Positions 50,792 to 58,943 of a DNA stretch of 64,000 nucleotides are shown piece after piece; position 1 is the first letter of the stretch; each line of letters opens with the position of its first letter. The notes beneath the pieces were generated by a model. The model did not search any database. It saw nothing but the letters and a program-made list of their open reading frames with translations, and was not told the DNA's origin. Source of the DNA: Varibaculum timonense_A (GTDB taxonomy: Bacteria; Actinomycetota; Actinomycetes; Actinomycetales; Actinomycetaceae); NCBI RefSeq assembly GCF_027694345.1, contig NZ_JAQEVU010000005.1, positions 124,001-188,000 on the forward strand, in the 5' to 3' direction. The translations under genes and the position numbers were made by a program.

Positions 50792-52444
50792 GTGAAAGAA
50801 ACTCAAAGAAAAACTCCTCTAAATGAGTTGAGTAAAGAAAAACTTGATGAAATGTTGCAAGAAACGCCGCCCTCGGGCAAACGGCGGGGCATTCTTGCTA
50901 TTGCCGGGGTTGCTACCCTCGGGTCACTGCTATTCGGCTACGACACCGGAGTGATTTCCGGGGCACTGCCCTATATGTATATGCCACACGGAGCCGGTGG
51001 TATGGGTATTACCCCCGCTCAAGAGGGCGCGATTGGGGGAATCTTGACCTTGGGTGCGGCTTTTGGCGCACTATTTGGAGGGCGACTTTCCGACCGGTAT
51101 GGTCGCCGACACAATATCATTTTGCTAGCGATACTGTTTATTGTGGGTGCAATCGGGAATACATTCGCCCCCAATATCTGGGTAATGTATCCGTTCCGGC
51201 TAATCCTGGGTTTAGCAGTAGGGGGAGCCTCCGCTACCGTACCGGTTTTCTTGGCAGAAACAGCTCCAAAGAGAATCCGTGGCACTATCGTGGCCGTAGA
51301 TCAGCTGATGATTGTGACCGGGCAGCTACTTGCCTTCTCGATGAACGCGATTATTAACTCTGTGCATGGTGGCCCGCAAATCACCGTAAAATCTGATCCC
51401 GCTGGAGTAGTCACCGCCGGTGAATACTCTTGGGATGTTCTGAATGATATGGTTGCTAAACATTTAGGCAGCTCCGATACCCAAGCCATCCATGAATTCA
51501 TCTCCAATATGGCTATTTCTAGCGGTAACGGTTCCGCTTGGCGCTGGATGATAGTTCTGTGTTCCGTTCCGGCAATCGCTTTATGGCTGGGAATGCATTT
51601 TATGCCGGAATCTTCCCGCTGGTACGTGTTACAACAGGAAGTATATGCCGCTATCGGTTCGCTAAAACGAGTACGCGACCCCCAGAAAGACGGGGACATT
51701 AGTGAAGAAATGTACGAGATGGTGCGGGCACGTCAAAGCCAAGCGAACGGACCTAAGGGTACATTCCGTCATGTTATGAACACGCCCTGGCTGCGAAAAC
51801 TGTTATTTGTTGGCATATTCTTGGCAATCGTAAACCAGACAACCGGCGTAAATACGGTTATGTATTACGCACCTAAAGTGCTAAATATCGCCGGAATGGG
51901 GACTTCTGCGGCGATTACCGCACAGGTAGCAAACGGGGTTATGAGCGTAGTAGGTTCTGTATTCGGATTGTTGCTGATTACCAAGTTCCGTCGGCGCACG
52001 ATTTTAATCTGGGACGTGACCCTAGTGGGTATCATCTTGCTGGGAATCGCGTTTATATTCCACTTTATGATTGCACCTCATGCGTCTGTAGCAGAAGTGC
52101 CGACCTGGGCGGGATACTTAGTATTAGCCATGATGGCTGTATTTATGCTGGTTGTGCAGTCCTCTAATGGTACCGTGGTTTGGACAATGCTTGGCGAAAT
52201 GTTCCCGGCAAATGTTCGTGGCATTATGAACGGAACCGCCATCTTCTGTATGTGGATTATGAACGCTGTCATTACCTGGACATTCCCCCCGATGATTGCT
52301 GCATTTGGCGGAGGACTCACCTATGCGCTTTACGGGGTGTTAAACCTGGTTATTGCGGTGGTTCTCTTCAAGATAATGCCTGAAACTTCCGGGCGTTCCC
52401 TTGATGAGATTGAAACCTATATGGAGCGTATCTACAGTAAATAG
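50792..52444 (+). CDS. MFS sugar porter (sugar or polyol:proton symporter)
   Basis: This 550-residue protein has twelve predicted membrane segments and sugar-porter signatures: GSLLFGYDTGVISGAL, GRLSDRYGRRHNI between helices 2 and 3, PESSRWYV before the central loop, and PETSGRSLDEIE at the C-terminal end. A 60-residue insert between helices 5 and 6 (about residues 190-245) is hydrophilic and longer than in typical xylose or glucose porters. It starts at GTG 32 bases after the oxidoreductase stop, so the two are probably co-transcribed. A perfect palindrome follows. The substrate is unknown; inositol is plausible from its neighbour. Confidence 0.88.
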   Translation: MKETQRKTPLNELSKEKLDEMLQETPPSGKRRGILAIAGVATLGSLLFGYDTGVISGALPYMYMPHGAGGMGITPAQEGAIGGILTLGAAFGALFGGRLSDRYGRRHNIILLAILFIVGAIGNTFAPNIWVMYPFRLILGLAVGGASATVPVFLAETAPKRIRGTIVAVDQLMIVTGQLLAFSMNAIINSVHGGPQITVKSDPAGVVTAGEYSWDVLNDMVAKHLGSSDTQAIHEFISNMAISSGNGSAWRWMIVLCSVPAIALWLGMHFMPESSRWYVLQQEVYAAIGSLKRVRDPQKDGDISEEMYEMVRARQSQANGPKGTFRHVMNTPWLRKLLFVGIFLAIVNQTTGVNTVMYYAPKVLNIAGMGTSAAITAQVANGVMSVVGSVFGLLLITKFRRRTILIWDVTLVGIILLGIAFIFHFMIAPHASVAEVPTWAGYLVLAMMAVFMLVVQSSNGTVVWTMLGEMFPANVRGIMNGTAIFCMWIMNAVITWTFPPMIAAFGGGLTYALYGVLNLVIAVVLFKIMPETSGRSLDEIETYMERIYSK

Positions 52445-52504
52445 GCTAAAAATATAAGCTTAAAGCGGTAAATCTGCGGCTTATTATTTGTGGCTGAATA
52501 CGTG

Positions 52505-52534
52505 ATGCGGGGGCGAGCTAGCTCGCCCCCGCAT
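52505..52534. terminator. Palindromic terminator after the sugar porter gene
   Basis: A perfect 30-bp palindrome (half ATGCGGGGGCGAGCT) with no separate loop, followed by TTCCTG. The very stable stem and the position suggest termination despite a weak T run. Confidence 0.7.
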
Positions 52535-52619
52535 TTCCTGTAGGTTTCTGCCTATTGGGTCTGGGTGCGGGGGTTTGTGGGTGTCTCCCACATCGGGGCT
52601 GGCTCGGTAAAAGCACTCC

Positions 52620-52720
52620 GGGGAGGAGGTTTTTGCCTCTTGCCCAAAGACTTAGAAAAGACTCTAGTCTTTTCTAACTCTTACGCCCACCTAGTCTAAT
52701 CGGCATAAATCCTCCTCCCT
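52620..52720 (+). repeat. Palindromic double-hairpin element, copy C
   Basis: Nearly identical in layout to copy A: arms GGGGAGGAGG and CCTCCTCCCT, inner hairpin AGACTTAGAAAAGACT with AGTCTTTTCTAACTCT, and the same core ACGCCCACCTAGTCTAATCGG. Left and right flanks also match those of copy A. The inner stem differs from A at paired positions (TTTG/CAAA against TTAG/CTAA). Confidence 0.85.
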
Positions 52721-52790
52721 ACTCTCGCTAATTAGCGTCTTCTTTCCATTTGTATTACCGGTCGCGCCCTTGCATGTTTGGAAGCTGTGG

Positions 52791-52896
52791 GGGCGGGGGA
52801 AAGTTTGTCCTTCTGCCCAAGACTTTGGAAAACGTGGCGGCGTTTTCCGAATTCTTATGCCCACCGCACCTACTCGGATCAAACTTTCCCCCGCCC
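52791..52896 (+). repeat. Palindromic double-hairpin element, copy D
   Basis: Arms GGGCGGGGGAAAGTTTG and CAAACTTTCCCCCGCCC pair perfectly. The inner hairpin TTTGGAAAACGTGG with CGTTTTCCGAA and the core TTATGCCCACCGCACCTACTCGG align with copy B. A right-half remnant (TTCGGCATAAAACTGCG) lies at about 52958-52980. Confidence 0.85.
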
Positions 52897-53065
52897 TTCT
52901 TGTCAGTGCTTCCGCTTCTCTCGCTGACCGTGCCCTTGATGTTCCAAAATCCTGCCCTTCGGCATAAAACTGCGCCCCGCATCTGCCTGGTTGAAACTTT
53001 CCTCCTGTTTTTCCTGTCTTTACTCCTACATCTTTTCCCGCCGTGCCCCTTTTTTGGTGGCGTTT

Positions 53066-53172
53066 TGACCCTCCCGGTGCGGTTGCGCCCTCCCGAGATG
53101 GGAAATGTGGCAGGTATTGGGGCGGTTTGGCGGTATTGGGAGGGTGGTTTTGTCTTGGGAGGGTGAAAATGG
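53066..53172. repeat. Short GGGAGGG-type repeat cluster
   Basis: About five words of the array type occur here: CCCTCCCGG, CCCTCCCGAG, GGGAGGGTGGTTTTG and GGGAGGGTGAAAATGG. This is a small outlier of the large arrays at 12.5 and 22.7 kb, with C-rich words first and G-rich words second. The wider gap 52445-53229 contains only this cluster and the palindromic elements. Confidence 0.75.
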
Positions 53173-53229
53173 CGCGCAGACCTGACTTTCCTGCGCTTGC
53201 GACTGGTCGTGCCAGTGACGTACTCGCAC

Positions 53230-53985
53230 TTAGAACAGTAATAGCAGAGCCGACAAAACGGTCAGGATGGTGACAATGGGGTCGAAGATTTTGTTATCTA
53301 TACGTCCTATCCAATGCCGCCCCAAGAGGGCTGCTCCAAGGACCAGGGGAGCTAGGCACGCAGAAACCAGCAAAAGTTCACGGGTAATCAGACCAATTCC
53401 GGCAGAAAATGGCAATTTAATCAGATTGATAATAAAAAAGAACCAGGCTTGCGTTCCCATAAAACGGCGTACCTCGAAACGTGAGGCTAGGAAATAGAGG
53501 GATACTACCGGTCCTCCCGAATTTGCTGCCATCGTAGTGAATCCGGATAGCGAACCGTAAAAAAGGCGGGCAGGTAGGGAAGTACTCATCGCGGTAGCAA
53601 GGTCGCCTCCGCTGCGACGTGCATACCAGATTAGCCCCAAAGTAATAGCGGTCAGTATCAAGATAATTATCCCGATAGAAACTTTCATTACCTGGTTAGA
53701 AACTGTTGCCAGAAAAGCTGCGCCAATCAATACCCCGATTACTACCGGTGGAAAAAGCGCGCGCAGAACTTTCCAATCCACGTCCTTGCGGTAAGTCCAA
53801 ACCGCCAGTAAGTCTCCGGTAAGCAACATCAGCAACATCAGGGCAGTGGAAGTGCGGGGCGGTATTACGGCGGCGAGGATGGCTACCGGTATGCACGCCA
53901 GACCAGGGAGAGCAGTTTTTGCGAGTCCACACAGCAAAGCGCAGATTGCCAAAATGAAGATAACTTCGGGGCTAAGAGTGGACAT
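53230..53985 (-). CDS. TauE/SafE-family membrane transporter
   Basis: This 251-residue integral membrane protein has about eight hydrophobic segments in two halves. Typical TauE/SafE features are the N-terminal LCGLAKTALPGLACIPVAIL, PPRTSTALMLLMLLTGDL, and the mid-protein GSLSGFTTMAANSGGPVVSLYFL with MGTQAWFFFIINLIKLPF. Members export sulfite, sulfoacetate or other organic anions, or take up sulfur compounds, so the substrate is open. AGGAGGGT lies just before the ATG. It is monocistronic and divergent from the alcohol dehydrogenase gene across a 405-base gap. Confidence 0.85.
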   Translation of the reverse strand: MSTLSPEVIFILAICALLCGLAKTALPGLACIPVAILAAVIPPRTSTALMLLMLLTGDLLAVWTYRKDVDWKVLRALFPPVVIGVLIGAAFLATVSNQVMKVSIGIIILILTAITLGLIWYARRSGGDLATAMSTSLPARLFYGSLSGFTTMAANSGGPVVSLYFLASRFEVRRFMGTQAWFFFIINLIKLPFSAGIGLITRELLLVSACLAPLVLGAALLGRHWIGRIDNKIFDPIVTILTVLSALLLLF

Positions 53986-54390
53986 TACCCTCCTTTGTGC
54001 GCAGCTCGGTTAAAAACGTGGCGGGATATTTAGCTGTGACCACTTAATAAATACTGCCGGCTTCTAGGCAGGTAGCACCTTAACGTGGTAGCTGGTTTGA
54101 CCAAGAAAAGCCAAAAAGTTCTATTGTTGGCACATTTTTATAGTAGCGCTAATTAACTGTTTAGTGTTCTTCGGGTTGCCAAAAAACAGCTATTTTTAGT
54201 GCTTAACCCGCTATATCTCTAGCTTCTTTCATGGTTGCAGTCGCCAGGAATAGATTATTTGTTAAAATGTATAGACAAACATCTAAAATTGTTTCATACT
54301 GGAACTAATTGACTAATTGGCAGGGTCGGCAATTAAGCCAAAGCCTCCCGATAAAAAGGTGTCACCCTAAAGCTAGCAAAGGAGCAGAAA
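53986..54390. other. Divergent promoter region between transporter and dehydrogenase genes
   Basis: No gene is visible in these 405 bases. A-T-rich sequence around 54240-54310 includes TAGACAAACATCTA, an inverted-repeat-like site that could bind a GntR- or similar repressor, and TTGTTAAAATG. AAAGGAGCAG lies before the dehydrogenase ATG. Confidence 0.4.
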
Positions 54391-55518
54391 ATGACGATTC
54401 CCGAGACGATGAAAGCCGCAGTTCTCCGCGACATTGACAAGGGACTGGAAGTGAATGAGATTCGCACTCCTCACCCCCGAGCTGGCGAGGTACTTATCAA
54501 AGTTGCTGCTTGTGGGCTTTGCCATTCCGACCTACACGTAATCGGGGGAGCTATTGATTTCCCTAAGCCCTGCGTCCTCGGACATGAAGTTGCCGGACAA
54601 ATCGTGGAGCTAGGTGAAGGCAATGAACATACCGGTCTGAAAATAGGTCAGTATGTTTCCGGAGCTTTTCTCATGCCCTGTGGTCAATGCGAAGCCTGCG
54701 CATCAGGGCGTGATGACCTGTGCGCACCTTTCTTTGAGCTAAATCGTTTACAAGGAAAACTCTATGATGGGGCTACTCGCCTGGCTGACCTAGATGGTAG
54801 GGAAATCGCAATGTATTCCATGGGGGGATTGGCTGAATATGCAGTTGTACCTGCTACTTCCGTGGCTGTTGTGCCGGAAAGTATGGATTTGGTTTCCTCG
54901 GCAATTATCGGGTGTGCAGCTTTGACTGCCTATGGGGCGGTACGACGCAGCGCTGACCTGCGTTTTGGAGAATCGGTGGCAGTAGTTGCAACCGGGGGAG
55001 TAGGTTCAAACGTTATCCAGATTGCCAAGGCTTTTGGAGCTAGCCAAATTGTGGCAATAGATGTATCCGATGACAAGCTCGCCAGCGCTAAAGAACTGGG
55101 TGCTACCGAGGTGATTAACTCGCTAACGTCTAATGCGCGAGAAGAAGTATTGAAGATTACCGGAGGGCGGGGCGTTGATGTGGCTTTCGAAGCGCTCGGT
55201 CGTCCCGAAACTTGGAATACTGCCTTGGATGTAATTAAAGACGGAGGGCGTATGGTTCCGATTGGGCTGGGCGCAGGCGTACAAACTGCCCAGGTAGAGA
55301 TCAATCGCCTGGTGCGCCGCTCGCAGCGTATCTTGGGGTCTTATGGGGCTCGTACCCGCCAGGATTTGCCGGAAGTAATTCGTATGGCTGCTAAGGGTTT
55401 GATTAGTTATCAAAAAATCGTTACCAAGCGAGTTCCCTTAAATGAAGCAAACGCGACCTATAAATTGCTTTCTCAGGGCAAAATACAAGGTCGCGCGGTT
55501 GTAGATATGTCGCTGTAG
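54391..55518 (+). CDS. Zinc-dependent medium-chain alcohol dehydrogenase
   Basis: This 375-residue protein has catalytic-zinc ligands in AACGLCHSDLHVIGG and LGHEVAGQIVELGEG, four structural-zinc cysteines in PCGQCEACASGRDDLC, and the nucleotide motif VVATGGVGSNVIQIAKAFG. Full length. The aspartate in AIDVSDDK suggests NAD rather than NADP. It would oxidise or reduce a primary or secondary alcohol or a diol; the substrate cannot be read from sequence. It has AAAGGAG upstream and is convergent with the small membrane-protein gene, with one base between the stops. Confidence 0.9.
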   Translation: MTIPETMKAAVLRDIDKGLEVNEIRTPHPRAGEVLIKVAACGLCHSDLHVIGGAIDFPKPCVLGHEVAGQIVELGEGNEHTGLKIGQYVSGAFLMPCGQCEACASGRDDLCAPFFELNRLQGKLYDGATRLADLDGREIAMYSMGGLAEYAVVPATSVAVVPESMDLVSSAIIGCAALTAYGAVRRSADLRFGESVAVVATGGVGSNVIQIAKAFGASQIVAIDVSDDKLASAKELGATEVINSLTSNAREEVLKITGGRGVDVAFEALGRPETWNTALDVIKDGGRMVPIGLGAGVQTAQVEINRLVRRSQRILGSYGARTRQDLPEVIRMAAKGLISYQKIVTKRVPLNEANATYKLLSQGKIQGRAVVDMSL

Positions 55519-55519
55519 C

Positions 55520-55750
55520 TTATTTGTCTTGTAGACCAAAATAGATGGTGGACCAGCCAAGAGCGAAACCGCTGGCGGCGGTTAGTAGTCCGCCCAAGAT
55601 GGTGGTGATGGTAAACCCAGCAAATACTCCAACCAGGGAAACTGCTACTCCAAAAATCATTAAGGCGACAAAGGAAATGGTGGCAACCATCTTTGGGTCT
55701 TCGAGACGAGTGGAGGCTCTAGAGATTGAGGGGGCAAGTACGCTAGCCAT
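55520..55750 (-). CDS. Small membrane protein, unknown function
   Basis: This 76-residue protein has a short polar N-terminus (ASVLAPSISRASTRLEDPK) and two hydrophobic helices (ISFVALMIFGVAVSLVGVFAG and ILGGLLTAASGFALGWSTIYFG), ending LQDK. I do not recognise a family. AGAGAGAAT precedes the ATG. Its upstream region contains two LacI-type operators, the nearer only about 58 bases from the start, so it is probably catabolite- or sugar-regulated. Confidence 0.65.
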   Translation of the reverse strand: MASVLAPSISRASTRLEDPKMVATISFVALMIFGVAVSLVGVFAGFTITTILGGLLTAASGFALGWSTIYFGLQDK

Positions 55751-55807
55751 TTTTATTCTCTCTTTCTGTTATCGCGATTCGAGAAGTTTCTGAAACTTCC
55801 CTCTTCG

Positions 55808-55821
55808 TGGAAACGTTTACA
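55808..55821. promoter_or_regulatory. LacI-family operator, site 1
   Basis: TGGAAACGTTTACA matches the palindromic LacI/GalR/CcpA-type consensus TGNAAACGNTTNCA at every defined position. It lies 58 bases upstream of the small membrane-protein start. Confidence 0.65.
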
Positions 55822-55956
55822 TGAATACTATAGAAAGCTTGATTTCATGTAGTCAATACGAGGGCGTGAAAAATTAGAATCCCGGGTTAGGGGCTGGGTT
55901 CAAGGTGGCTAAAACTCCTGGTAGAAGGGGTGTAATTTAGATTAAAACCATTTTTA

Positions 55957-55970
55957 TGAAAACGGTTACA
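55957..55970. promoter_or_regulatory. LacI-family operator, site 2
   Basis: TGAAAACGGTTACA also matches TGNAAACGNTTNCA fully. It is 149 bases from site 1 (start to start), a spacing that would allow a repression loop. The rest of 55751-56307 shows no gene; GAGGGCGCGCCCTC near 56040 is a further short palindrome. Confidence 0.6.
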
Positions 55971-56307
55971 TACGCCCATTTTGCACGGGGAACTACTAAA
56001 ACTCGCGCCTTCCACGCCGTTTCTTAGGTGGTCAAACCCGAGGGCGCGCCCTCGAAAAAGAATAGAAACCGCATAGGATAAGCGGGGGAAATCTAGGGTC
56101 ATAGTGCGCCCTCGAAAATAGACCCGCTCGTCCTTAAAAAACTGCCTCAACCAGCAAAGGGGTACACTAGGCTGCTCTTTAGGAGCAAGCAAATGCGCAA
56201 GCTGATAAAGGCTCGACGGTGCAATGCTGACAAAACCTCTAAAATAGCTACTTGACTGCTAGTATCCCCATTGATACCAGTAAAGCCGGGCGAGAGAAAG
56301 GCGCACA

Positions 56308-57081
56308 GTGAACCAGATAAAAGCCATGATTTTTGATTTAGACGGAACGCTCTCGCCCTCAAAACAGGGAATGCAGCCCGAAATGGCAAAAACATTCGCC
56401 CAGCTAACCCGCGTCCTCCCTACCGGGGTAATCAGTGGGGGCTCGTTTGAACAGTTTTCACGGCAACTGCTAACCAGTATTGAACCCCTAAACTATGAAC
56501 CGCAAAATTTGCACCTAATGCCAACTTGTGGAACCCGCTATTACCTGTTTGAAAACGGTGATTGGTGTACCCAATATCTGCTCGAAATGCCGCCCGAACT
56601 GGTTGATAAAGCGACAAAAGTGATAGAAGAAGTGGCGCGCTCCTTAGGGTACTGGTGCGAAAATCCAGTCGGTGAAATTATCGAAAACCGTGGTTCTCAG
56701 CTGACGTATTCAGCTCTCGGGCAGCAAGCTCACCGGGAAGAAAAGGACGCTTGGGATCGCGAAGGGGTAAAACGGGCAGAAATCGCGTCCCAGGTGGGAG
56801 CGCGTTTGCCGGAACTAACTGTGCTTTCTGGTGGGTCTACCTCGGTTGATGTAACTATGCGGGGGGTTGATAAAGCCTACGGGATTGAAAAGTTTTTGGA
56901 ACAAACTGCCCTTCAACCTGGGGAAGTCTTGTTTGTAGGCGATAGGCTCGACCCGGATGGTAATGACTATCCTGCGGTGCGTACCGGAGTGCAGACCCGC
57001 GCAACTTCCGGTCCAAAGCAGACCCAAGAAATAATCGAACAGGTGCTTTCCTCTCTAGAGGGCGCGGATAGTTGCGGATAG
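56308..57081 (+). CDS. HAD-superfamily (Cof/IIB-type) phosphatase
   Basis: This 257-residue protein begins IKAMIFDLDGTLSPSKQ (HAD motif I with both aspartates), has VISGGSFEQF as motif II, and FVGDRLDPDGNDYPAVRTG as motif IV with the metal aspartates. The cap in the middle is of type IIB, as in phosphomannomutase-like and sucrose-phosphate phosphatases. The catalytic site is intact; the substrate is probably a sugar phosphate. It starts at GTG after GAGAAAGG. It ends 150 bases before the convergent gene's stop, with an inverted repeat between. Confidence 0.82.
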   Translation: MNQIKAMIFDLDGTLSPSKQGMQPEMAKTFAQLTRVLPTGVISGGSFEQFSRQLLTSIEPLNYEPQNLHLMPTCGTRYYLFENGDWCTQYLLEMPPELVDKATKVIEEVARSLGYWCENPVGEIIENRGSQLTYSALGQQAHREEKDAWDREGVKRAEIASQVGARLPELTVLSGGSTSVDVTMRGVDKAYGIEKFLEQTALQPGEVLFVGDRLDPDGNDYPAVRTGVQTRATSGPKQTQEIIEQVLSSLEGADSCG

Positions 57082-57168
57082 CTAAGTATTGGCGACGTGT
57101 ATGTTGCGCAAGGAGTGCGCGAGAGAATCGCGCCCTATTTAAGGTTGCTCAGAGACTCTAGATGTGAA

Positions 57169-57218
57169 TATCGGTCAGTGCCCGGCAATAATGCATTATA
57201 ATCAGGCACTGACCGATA
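57169..57218. terminator. Inverted repeat between convergent genes
   Basis: Perfect 14-bp arms TATCGGTCAGTGCC (57169-57182) and GGCACTGACCGATA (57205-57218) with a 22-base AT-rich loop. There is no T run, so termination is inferred from position. Confidence 0.5.
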
Positions 57219-57231
57219 GCGGTCTAGGCTG

Positions 57232-58695
57232 CTAGCAATTAACGCGAATAGGACGGTTACTCACAACGTGTCGGCGGATAGCAACCCCAGATACAAACAT
57301 TGCCGCAGCGATTAAGAGCGAAACCACTCCGACACTACCGGTGCTAGCTAGAGCATTTTTACCGGTTTGCCCATTTCTCTTTGGTTGAGAAATAGTTTCT
57401 GTCTTGTGTGAAGTAACCGGCTTGGCGGAAGGTTTTGCGCTTCGAGCTGTATTAGCCGGTAATTGACTGTGAGCTTTGTCTTTAGGCTCTGAAGTTGGGT
57501 TGGCACCGCTTGAGGAGGAAGTTTTTGCCGGGGTGGAGGCATTCCTCCCGTTAGTGCTGGGTGCGGTTTCGGGTGCCACCTCTTTTTGGCTACCTGCCTT
57601 AGCGGTTGATGCCGCGGGGCTGCTCGCGGGCTTGGAGTCTTGCTGGGGTGAGGACGTGGCGCTGCCTGCGTTAGCGGCCGGTTTAGTGGTAGTGGAATCT
57701 TTGCTATCTTTTGCCGGGGTGGCGTTGGTATGCCCGGTAGAAGTCTGGGGGTTGGGTTTACTTGCGTTTTGCGCCGGTTTCTGGTTCTTTCCTGAGGGCG
57801 CAGGGCTGGGTTTAGCGGGCTTGTTTTTTTGTTCAGCCTCAGCCTGAGCCTTGGTGTTACTGCTGGTTCCAGTGTTTCCTCCTGCTGGGACATCAACTTT
57901 GTTTTTCGCAGGGGTGGTGGGGGCGCTTCCGCGAGGGTCTCCAAACCAGCGCTTGTAGGTGTTGAAAAAGTTATAGTTTCCGTAAGCAGAGCACGAATCA
58001 GGGTTACCGGACAGAAGGGCCTCGTTAGGTTGGTAGGGAGTGTAGTTGTAGAGGCTAGCGGTTGCAGCGTTTTCGATTTTCACTTTGCTTGATCCGCAGT
58101 CGGAGTTGGGGGAGAACTGGATTGTAGCGTTTTTACCAGCGCGGAAAGTGTAGTTTTTGGGCAGTGCCCGGTATCTTTGGAACTGCCTGGCTGCTCGGTA
58201 GAGCTGATTTTGTACCCCATAATAAAGCTCATCGCAGGGGCCTGTATCCGGGCAACCATAACCGAGGAGCTTATTTTGGGTAGTTTTGGTTAGGTTTTTG
58301 GTGACTCCCGATTGTTCTTTTTGGATAGTAACTAAAAGGACTTTGGGGTTAATCTTGCAGGATTTAGCTACTTTATAGATTATTTGTGAAACTGGCTCGT
58401 TCTTTGCGCCTTGGTAACTTTGGCAGTATTTGTCAGCTGCGTAGTTACGAGTATCAAAGCGTAAATTCTTTAGGCAGCCATTCCCTTTGCAATTTGCTCC
58501 TTGTATTTGAAGGAATTTTTGAATCTCGGCTTGAGTCATGCTGGGCGAGGACTGATACATATTGGCATCAGAAATAATATTTCCGGGGCGAAAACCGGAC
58601 TCGCCAAAGGCGGCTGACAGTGGTATCAGCGTGATTGCCATTACGAAGGTAAGGATACCAGCTGCTATTTTATAGATTTTTTTCTTACTAACCAT
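57232..58695 (-). CDS. Secreted lysozyme-like surface protein with LASTG sorting signal
   Basis: This 487-residue protein has a signal peptide (hydrophobic residues about 8-30). A domain (about residues 35-255) follows with MTQAEIQKFLQIQG, INPKVLLVTIQKEQSG, YGCPDTGPCDELYYG, and YTPYQPNEALLSG with CSAYGNYNFFNTYKRWFG. Actinobacterial extracellular proteins with this domain are often annotated hemagglutinin-like and may be related to glucosaminidases; the glutamate in KEQSG is a possible catalytic residue. A Pro/Ser/Lys/Thr-rich stalk (about 265-440) leads to LASTG, a hydrophobic span and RRH. LAxTG-type signals are used by class E sortases. Function on the wall is inferred. Confidence 0.8.
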   Translation of the reverse strand: MVSKKKIYKIAAGILTFVMAITLIPLSAAFGESGFRPGNIISDANMYQSSPSMTQAEIQKFLQIQGANCKGNGCLKNLRFDTRNYAADKYCQSYQGAKNEPVSQIIYKVAKSCKINPKVLLVTIQKEQSGVTKNLTKTTQNKLLGYGCPDTGPCDELYYGVQNQLYRAARQFQRYRALPKNYTFRAGKNATIQFSPNSDCGSSKVKIENAATASLYNYTPYQPNEALLSGNPDSCSAYGNYNFFNTYKRWFGDPRGSAPTTPAKNKVDVPAGGNTGTSSNTKAQAEAEQKNKPAKPSPAPSGKNQKPAQNASKPNPQTSTGHTNATPAKDSKDSTTTKPAANAGSATSSPQQDSKPASSPAASTAKAGSQKEVAPETAPSTNGRNASTPAKTSSSSGANPTSEPKDKAHSQLPANTARSAKPSAKPVTSHKTETISQPKRNGQTGKNALASTGSVGVVSLLIAAAMFVSGVAIRRHVVSNRPIRVNC

Positions 58696-58943
58696 CGGGA
58701 ACCAACTTGTTTTAGAAGTTACTGGTGTTACAGAAGTTTCAATTGTGATTAAAGTATATTTTGAGGGTTTTGTCCAGTTTTCCCAAAAATCTTGAACTTT
58801 TAAGGTTGCTGATGCTCTAAAAACCTAAAATGCTGGATATTATCCCCAGAGCGCCGGTATCCCCAGATAGAGAAAACTACGCAGTTTCCACAAATAGTTT
58901 TTAGGATCTAGCGTCACAGAGTCCTAAATGGGAATCTTCCCCT

